NCBI RefSeq assembly: GCF_020252395.1
Contig: NZ_JADCDB010000002.1
Location: forward strand, 248,001-312,000
From: Aestuariivirga sp.
GTDB taxonomy: Bacteria > Pseudomonadota > Alphaproteobacteria > Rhizobiales > Aestuariivirgaceae
Direction: 5' to 3'
Length of the DNA stretch: 64,000 nt
The translations under genes were made by a program, and so were the position numbers. Shown piece by piece: positions 58,986-64,000 of this stretch (positions within the stretch are counted from its first letter, which is position 1; each line of letters opens with the position of its first letter). The notes under the pieces are model-generated. The model was not told the DNA's origin. It searched no databases and saw only the letters and a program-made list of their open reading frames with translations.

Positions 58986-59920
58986 GCCGGCGAAGCTTTC
59001 AGCCGCGCGCCGATCCTGTCGGCGAAGGCGACACAGGCCGCGGCGATCACGATGAGCAGTGCACCGATGAGGCTGACCGGCTCCGGCCAGAGCGCGAAGA
59101 CGGCGAGGTCGAACAGGATGGCCCAGATCATCGCCGTGTACTCGAACGGCGCCAGCGTTGACACCGGCGCGCGTGCCACAGCTTCGGTCATGGCGATATG
59201 CGCGAGACCACCGAACAGGCCCGACGCGATCAGCGCGAGGAGCGCCGTCTGGCCAACATCGGCCCAGCCGAGCGGCATGGTCGCCAAACCGCACGCCGCG
59301 CAGACCACAGCGAAGTAGAAGGCGATCGCCGCCGGCGCTTCTGTCGCGGTCAATCGTTTGATCTCGGTCTTGGCTAGCGCGGTGGTTGCGGCGCAGGCGA
59401 GCCCAGCGCCCACGCCGATCAGCGTGCTGACCGCGAGTTCTGGCCCCACCATGGCCGGCCAGAGCATCAGCCCGACGCCGAGGAAGCCGAGAAGTGTCGC
59501 AGCCACCACAACGATTCCAGGCCGCTCGCCGAGCAGCGCCACCGCGATTGGCACCACGATCAGGGGCGCGAGGAAAGAGAGCGCCGTTGCCAGAGCCAAC
59601 GGCAGATGGGCGATCGACAGGAAGGAGAAGAACATCGCCGCGCAGCCATAGAGGCTGCGTTTGACGTGCCCGAGCGGCCGTTCGGTCTTGAGACCGTGGC
59701 GCAGTTGCCCGCGCCAGGCGAGATAGACGAGGATCGGCACGAGTGCGACCGCGCTGCGCCAGAACACGATCTGGCCGACCGGAGCCTCCACCGATGCGAT
59801 CTGTACAGCAAGGCTCATCAGCGAGAAGAACAGGGTAGCGAGCAGGCGCAAGGCAATCCCAGCGCCTGTTGCACCAACAATCCCGCCCATCTCGGTCGAC
59901 GCGCTGCTCACCAGTCTCAA
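58982..59920 (-). CDS. EamA/DMT-family transporter
   Basis: 312 residues, about ten membrane spans in two EamA repeats (first: VFWRSAVALVPILVYLAW, LSIAHLPLALATALSFLAPLIVVPIAVALLGERPG; second: FGGLAHIAMTEAVARAPVSTLAPFEYTAMIWAILFDLAVFALWPEP). The start is uncertain: TTG 59920, GTG 59911 or ATG 59890. Embedded in the ABC-import operon. In pseudopaline-type metallophore loci (CntI) an EamA protein exports the ligand; that role here is a hypothesis. Confidence 0.9.
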   Translation of the reverse strand: MRLVSSASTEMGGIVGATGAGIALRLLATLFFSLMSLAVQIASVEAPVGQIVFWRSAVALVPILVYLAWRGQLRHGLKTERPLGHVKRSLYGCAAMFFSFLSIAHLPLALATALSFLAPLIVVPIAVALLGERPGIVVVAATLLGFLGVGLMLWPAMVGPELAVSTLIGVGAGLACAATTALAKTEIKRLTATEAPAAIAFYFAVVCAACGLATMPLGWADVGQTALLALIASGLFGGLAHIAMTEAVARAPVSTLAPFEYTAMIWAILFDLAVFALWPEPVSLIGALLIVIAAACVAFADRIGARLKASPA

Positions 59921-59924
59921 ACCC

Positions 59925-61472
59925 TCAACCCAAGCTTACCTTGTGCAGCATGTAGCGGGTCTCGAACGGATCGATCACGAGGCCTTTCACGCGCCTGTTG
60001 ACCGCGACCGTGTGCTCGAACCACGCAACGGCCGCGACGGGGACCTCATCCTGAATGATCTTCAGGATCTCCCGCCGTAGCGTTGCCTTCCGCGCCTCGT
60101 CGAAGCTCTGGACGTATTCGTCCGTCAGCGCCTTGATGCGGTCACGGCCCGGCCAGTTCAGCGTGCCCCAGGTCGAGCGTTCGCGCGTGAAGTCCGGGAT
60201 AATGGTGGCGATCACCTCGGGCACGTTGACGTAAGTGCGCGCGAACATCGTCATCTGCATCGTGCCGGCCTGGATGGCGGCGGGAATGGCGGCGGACGGG
60301 CCCGGCTCGACAGTGAGCTCCATGCCGATCGCTTTCAGCTGCGCCTGCATGGCCGTCCCCATCACGGTGAGCTCGGGGCGGTTGGCGATGGTGAGCATTT
60401 TGGCGGCCAAGCGCACGCCGTCCTTCGCGCGCACGCCATCGGTCCCGCGCACCCAGCCCGCCTGATCGAGCAGTGCGTTTGCGCCGGCTACGTCGAAGGG
60501 ATAGGCGGGGAGAGCCGCATCATGCCAGGCGGGCACGGCCGAAGGCAGCAACTGTGTCGCGGCCGATCCGGGATGGCGCAGGATGGCGCTGGCGATGCCC
60601 CTGCGATCGATGGCCATGTTGATCGCGCGGCGCACGCGCACATCAGCGAACTGCGGCAGGCCGGAATTGAACGCCATGGCCCTCACGCGCGGGATGGTGA
60701 GGCTCTCAACCTTCATCTGTCCGGCCGCATCGATGCGCGGCGTCGCCGCCGGCACCGTCGTGAAGATGATGTCCTGATCGCCAGCGATGGCGACATTGGT
60801 GCGCGTATCGCCATTTGCGATGGCGGTGTACCGGGCGCGGGCGACCTTGGGCTTTTCGCCCCAGTAGCGGTCGAAGCGTTCAAGCTCGATCACGGTCTTC
60901 CCGTCGATCGATGTGATGCGGAACGGGCCGGTGGCGATGACGCGGGAGACCTTGCCGTCCGCGCCCCATGAGGCCGGTGCGAGAATAACGGAGGCATAAT
61001 CCACCAGCACCGCCGGCAGATGGCTGAACGGGGTCTTTGTCTTGAGCACCAGCGTGTCGCCTTCGGTCGAGAGGCTGTCGACCGGGATCTGCTGCATGCT
61101 TTCGCCGGCGAGGGAGCGCCTGAGGCTCGCCGCCGCTGCTTCCGCCGTCACCGGCGAGCCATCATGGAAGACGACGCCCGCGCGGACCTTGAACCGCCAC
61201 GTGAGTCTGTCATCGCTTACCGTCCAGCTCTCGGCGATGCCGCCGACCAGCTTACCGTCCGGCTCGACCATCACCAGCGTCTCGGCGATCTGCATCCGGG
61301 CCATGATGTAGCCGGTGTCGGTCGGCTCGTTGGAGGTCCATTCCCAGGGCGAGGCGACCCGAAGGACGCCCGCTTCTTGAGCGAAGGACTGCGATGGCAA
61401 GGCTGCGGCAGCAACAGCCGATGCTGAAAGTGCGAGCGCCGAGCGGCGCGTGATCGAGAGTTTTTCGGTCAT
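59925..61472 (-). CDS. ABC transporter substrate-binding protein, family 5 (peptide/nickel/opine type)
   Basis: 515 residues with a Tat-like signal (ITRRSALALSASAVAAAALPSQSFA). Family-5 motifs: GKLVGGIAESWTVSDDRLTWRFKVRAGVVFHDGSPVTAEAAAASLRR, ATGPFRITSIDGKTVIELERFDRYWGEKPKV, FADVRVRRAINMAIDRRGIASAIL and ANALLDQAGWVRG. It would capture peptides, Ni or metal-opine ligands in the periplasm. Given the Zur/CobW context, a metal-chelate ligand is favoured. It ends 4 bp before the exporter gene. Confidence 0.92.
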   Translation of the reverse strand: MTEKLSITRRSALALSASAVAAAALPSQSFAQEAGVLRVASPWEWTSNEPTDTGYIMARMQIAETLVMVEPDGKLVGGIAESWTVSDDRLTWRFKVRAGVVFHDGSPVTAEAAAASLRRSLAGESMQQIPVDSLSTEGDTLVLKTKTPFSHLPAVLVDYASVILAPASWGADGKVSRVIATGPFRITSIDGKTVIELERFDRYWGEKPKVARARYTAIANGDTRTNVAIAGDQDIIFTTVPAATPRIDAAGQMKVESLTIPRVRAMAFNSGLPQFADVRVRRAINMAIDRRGIASAILRHPGSAATQLLPSAVPAWHDAALPAYPFDVAGANALLDQAGWVRGTDGVRAKDGVRLAAKMLTIANRPELTVMGTAMQAQLKAIGMELTVEPGPSAAIPAAIQAGTMQMTMFARTYVNVPEVIATIIPDFTRERSTWGTLNWPGRDRIKALTDEYVQSFDEARKATLRREILKIIQDEVPVAAVAWFEHTVAVNRRVKGLVIDPFETRYMLHKVSLG

Positions 61473-61502
61473 GAGAGTCCCCGGACTGTTTGGCTGTGGT
61501 GA

Positions 61503-61940
61503 TCAGGTGGCTTGGACAGCTGCGGGCCGGTGCTCGACCTGTCGCGCTCCAGCAGTCAGCGGCGGCACCCGGCCGAGAATACCGGCTTGCAGGACTTCAG
61601 GTCGCTCGAAGCGCTCCATGAAACCGTCCGGCCTTGTGCGATAAAGGGCGAAGGCATCCAGCACAGCCGCAGCATCGCGCGCTGGGTCAAGGTCACCGAA
61701 GAGATAGGTGAACCGACCTTCGCCGGAGAACGCCACGACGCAGGGCCGCTTGCACTGGCTCATGCAGCGGACATCGCGAAGCACCTCCAGATCGATGCCA
61801 CGCCGTGTCGCTTCCGCCCCGATCGCATCGGCGAGATCAGCGCCGGGGCGACGCGCATCTGCGATCCCGGGCCAGCCCTCGGGCTTGCAGCGGAAGCAGA
61901 TGGAGAGGCAAGCGACTTGAGCGGGATCTTTGACGCTCAT
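61503..61940 (-). CDS. DUF1636 metal-binding protein
   Basis: 145 residues from ATG 61940 (ATGA overlap with cobW). Cysteines in [12 protein letters not shown] and [15 protein letters not shown] suggest a thioredoxin-fold 2Fe-2S or zinc site, and AGDLDP-like text ([21 protein letters not shown]) follows. DUF1636 genes are recurrently paired with COG0523 GTPases in metal and cobalamin loci. The exact function is unknown. Confidence 0.88.
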   Translation of the reverse strand: MSVKDPAQVACLSICFRCKPEGWPGIADARRPGADLADAIGAEATRRGIDLEVLRDVRCMSQCKRPCVVAFSGEGRFTYLFGDLDPARDAAAVLDAFALYRTRPDGFMERFERPEVLQAGILGRVPPLTAGARQVEHRPAAVQAT

Positions 61941-63160
61941 GCCGCCTGCCGCTCCCAGTTCGGGAAAGGATCGTGCAGATGCCTCCACGCGTCTGGCGTG
62001 AAGCGGTCGACCATGCCCGTGAGCGCCGCATCCAGTTCGGCACGGATGGCGGCTTCGTCCATTTGATCGGCAAGGCCGATAAAGACGATCTCCTGCCGGC
62101 GGTCGCCGAAGGTTTTGTCGAAGTAGGGCTTCATGCTCTCGCGCCACTCGGCGCTGTCGGGCCAGCGCTCGCGCGGCACGGCGGACCACCAGAGGCCACG
62201 TTTCGACGTGCGCACCAGCGCTCCGGCCTGGGCCAGTTCGCCCACGAAGTTTGGCCGGGTCGCGAGCCAGAAAAAGCCCTTGGCGCGGATCACGCCCGGC
62301 CAGGGCTTGTTGACGAAGGCATTGAAAGCCATCGGCGCGAAAGGACGCCGGGCGCGATAGACGAAGGATCGGATGCCGTATTCCTCGGTCTCCGGCATGT
62401 GGTCCTTGAAGCCGTTCAACTCCTTGAACCAGAGAGGATGCGTCTGCGCGCGCTCGAAATCGAACAGCCCTGTATCGAGCACCGCGGCGAGGGGCACGCG
62501 CCCATAGTCCGCTTCGATGATGCGCGCCTCGCTGTTGAGCGCGGCGATGATCTTTCGGGCGAGGTCCCGTTGTTCCGGCGTCGCCGTGCCGGCCTTGTTG
62601 AGCACAACGACATCGGCGAACTCGATCTGCTCCACGAGGAGATCGACAAGCGCGCGGTCATCCTCCTCCCCCGCCGTCTCGCCGCGATCGCGCAGAAAAT
62701 CCTGGCTCGAATAGTCCTTGAGAAGGTTCACCGCGTCGACGACTGTGACCATCGTGTCGAGCCGGGCGACGTCCGAGAGAGACTGTCCGTCCTCGTCGCG
62801 GAAATCGAAGGTGGTCGCAACGGGCAGCGGTTCCGCGATGCCGGTGGACTCGATCACGAGGTAGTCGAAGCGCTTGTCCTCGGCGAGCCGGCGCACTTCC
62901 TTGAGGAGATCGTCGCGAAGCGTGCAGCAGATGCAGCCATTGGACATCTCGACGAGCTTCTCGTCGGTGCGTGACAGGCCGCCATCCTGCTTCACGAGCT
63001 CGGCATCGATGTTCACCTCGCTCATGTCATTGACGATGACCGCGACCTTCATCCCCTCGCGGTTGTTGAGGATGTGGTTGAGCAGCGTGGTCTTGCCCGC
63101 GCCGAGGAAGCCGGACAGCACCGTCACGGGCAGGCGATTGTCCGATTGGGTCTTGGCCAT
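61937..63160 (-). CDS. COG0523/CobW-family GTPase, zinc metallochaperone type
   Basis: 407 residues. P-loop GFLGAGKTT (17-25), Switch/metal motif CICC (Cys76, Cys78, Cys79), Walker [16 protein letters not shown] (NKxD-like GTP base recognition, ~194) and a C-terminal CobW_C domain ([25 protein letters not shown]). This matches ZagA/ZigA/YeiR-type proteins that deliver zinc to client enzymes under depletion. The first gene of the minus-strand operon, 83 bp from zur, with operators between. Confidence 0.95.
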   Translation of the reverse strand: MAKTQSDNRLPVTVLSGFLGAGKTTLLNHILNNREGMKVAVIVNDMSEVNIDAELVKQDGGLSRTDEKLVEMSNGCICCTLRDDLLKEVRRLAEDKRFDYLVIESTGIAEPLPVATTFDFRDEDGQSLSDVARLDTMVTVVDAVNLLKDYSSQDFLRDRGETAGEEDDRALVDLLVEQIEFADVVVLNKAGTATPEQRDLARKIIAALNSEARIIEADYGRVPLAAVLDTGLFDFERAQTHPLWFKELNGFKDHMPETEEYGIRSFVYRARRPFAPMAFNAFVNKPWPGVIRAKGFFWLATRPNFVGELAQAGALVRTSKRGLWWSAVPRERWPDSAEWRESMKPYFDKTFGDRRQEIVFIGLADQMDEAAIRAELDAALTGMVDRFTPDAWRHLHDPFPNWERQAA

Positions 63161-63168
63161 GATCCCCC

Positions 63169-63218
63169 AAGGGTGTAATGTTGTGACACTCAGGGAAGTG
63201 TAATAGTATTACACCCTT
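63169..63218. promoter_or_regulatory. Paired palindromic operators between cobW and zur
   Basis: Site 1 is AAGGGTGTAATG...GACACT (63169-63190). Site 2 is the perfect 17-nt palindrome GTGTAATAGTATTACAC (63198-63214). Site 1 and the reverse complement of the 22-nt span around site 2 agree at 18 of 22 positions, so they are two copies facing each other. A plus-strand promoter TTGTGA - 17 nt - TAGTAT (63181-63209) for zur overlaps site 2. Consistent with Zur autoregulation and control of the zinc operon. Confidence 0.8.
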
Positions 63219-63242
63219 GCGATTGTCAAGGAGGTCTCGGCC

Positions 63243-63752
63243 ATGGCCGGCGAAAAAGCTCATCACGAGCGATGCGAGGGGCACGGCCATGCGCACTCGC
63301 CCCACTCCGACGTGGCAGCCATGATTGAATGCGCCCGCGCGTTCGCTGCGGCACGGAAACTCCCGTTTACGGAGATGCGCGCGCGTGTTCTGACCGTGCT
63401 GGCCCGCGAGGAGAAACCGCTCACGGCTTATGAGATCACGGATCGCTTGAGCGTATCGAAGAAAGTCCAGGCAGTTCAGGTCTACCGCGCGCTCGACTTC
63501 CTGCAGGAGGCCGGCTGCGTCCACCGGCTCGCCTCAAAGGCGTCGTACTTCGCATGCGATCATGAGCATCACCCCGGTGAAGCCGTGGTGTTCATGGTGT
63601 GCAGCCAATGCGGCACGGTGCAGGAAGCGCCATCGGATCTGGTGGCCCAAGGGCTCCAGGGTGCCGCTGAACATGCAGGCTTCAAGCCTGCTTATCCCAT
63701 CGTAGAACTGGAAGGCGAATGCGCGCGGTGCTCGGAGACGAAGGCGGCATGA
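63243..63752 (+). CDS. zur: Fur-family zinc uptake regulator, Zur
   Basis: 169 residues. A His-rich N-terminus (HHERCEGHGHAHSPHSD) precedes a winged helix (RARVLTVLAREEKPLTAYEITDRLSVSKKVQAVQVYRALDFL) and the dimerisation domain with ACDHEHHPGEAVVFMVCSQCGTVQ and the last CARC. The CxxC pairs form the structural zinc site. Divergence from a COG0523 gene and the operator pair favour Zur over Fur. AGGAGG lies 8 nt upstream. When zinc is replete it should repress both directions. Confidence 0.9.
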   Translation: MAGEKAHHERCEGHGHAHSPHSDVAAMIECARAFAAARKLPFTEMRARVLTVLAREEKPLTAYEITDRLSVSKKVQAVQVYRALDFLQEAGCVHRLASKASYFACDHEHHPGEAVVFMVCSQCGTVQEAPSDLVAQGLQGAAEHAGFKPAYPIVELEGECARCSETKAA

Positions 63753-64000
63753 TGCGCAGGAATTCGGTCAGTTTTCCCTGATTGCGCACGAACCAGAGCA
63801 GAATGCCCGCATCCGGTTTCCAATCCTCCGCCACATATCATTCGCGAACCCGAGACCAAGTCCCTGACGGGGCCTTTTTTCTTTTTGTTTCAAAGGGGTT
63901 TAGCGAGGCTATCCGACTTTCGGAGATTGGCACCTAGCCCGAAGTTGGTCTCTGAACGCCCCGCGTCTCTTTCCACCCGCCCTTCACCCAAATCGAGACG
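63753..64000. repeat. Repeat copy B at the window end
   Basis: No gene is visible. Positions about 63880-63990 resemble 7053-7165 (copy A just after tRNA-Ser) over ~110 nt with about two thirds identity. Shared blocks include GTTTCAAA, GGGGTTTAGC, GGTCTC-GAA and CGCCCCGCGTCTC. A T-rich run (CCTTTTTTCTTTTT) precedes it and may end the zur transcript. Confidence 0.5.

Overview
The window is GC-rich and fits an alphaproteobacterium, most likely Hyphomicrobiales (Rhizobiales). The grounds are an intergenic mosaic palindrome near 5.34-5.45 kb of the kind scattered through rhizobial genomes, a GTTC-N7-GTTC LexA-type site, the gene style, and the DUF2924/recombinase, DUF1636/CobW and DUF3489 families. 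No species can be named from sequence alone.

Region 1 (1-7005) is ordinary chromosome: a partial cystathionine beta-lyase, gatB, a glutathione S-transferase with a histone-H1-like tail, a membrane-anchored endonuclease/exonuclease/phosphatase protein, a small secreted protein, an orphan Fe(III)-type substrate-binding protein with a palindrome upstream, a 68-residue protein, and tRNA-Ser(GCU).

Region 2 (7006-13300), just after the tRNA, is accessory DNA: two small copper-associated exported proteins, a Tat-exported PhoX-type phosphatase lying between two diverged copies of a recombinase-partner gene, and a four-gene serine-recombinase cassette on the minus strand.

Region 3 (13561-15795) holds two overlapping orphan genes (403 and 311 residues) behind a perfect GTTC-N7-GTTC box and closed by an intrinsic terminator. 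It is the best candidate here for something undescribed: a damage-inducible two-protein unit.

Region 4 (15904-54208) is a nearly complete prophage. The early module (15.9-25.1 kb) encodes a small HTH protein, a Sak4-like ATPase, a probable ssDNA-binding protein, a DEAH helicase, a Cas4-like Fe-S nuclease, a primase/ATPase-like protein and a RuvC-like resolvase. Eleven short repeats follow the ATPase gene and look like an origin. At 25.2-25.3 kb a promoter runs straight into a terminator, a layout like the lambda late control region. The head genes are lambda-type (TerS, TerL/GpA, portal/GpB, gpW, protease with an internal scaffold start, gpD, gpE). The tail genes are P2-type contractile (gpV, W, J, I, sheath, tube, E/E' with a -1 slippery site, tape measure, U, X, D). 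Lysis genes are a membrane-anchored endolysin and overlapping i-/o-spanins. I see no tyrosine integrase and no CI-type repressor; the only recombinase is the serine enzyme in region 2.

Region 5 (54247-55785) is a lower-GC insert: a GIY-YIG/DUF4357 protein on the opposite strand, then a 5'-truncated phage lipoprotein.

Region 6 (55787-63752) is a metal-homeostasis locus: a Zur/Fur-family gene divergent from a seven-gene operon (CobW GTPase, DUF1636, family-5 substrate-binding protein, EamA exporter, two Dpp-type permeases, fused double ATPase). Paired palindromic operators sit between them. The likely role is zinc acquisition, possibly through a metallophore. The last ~250 bp hold no gene but carry a diverged copy of the repeat found just after the tRNA-Ser gene.
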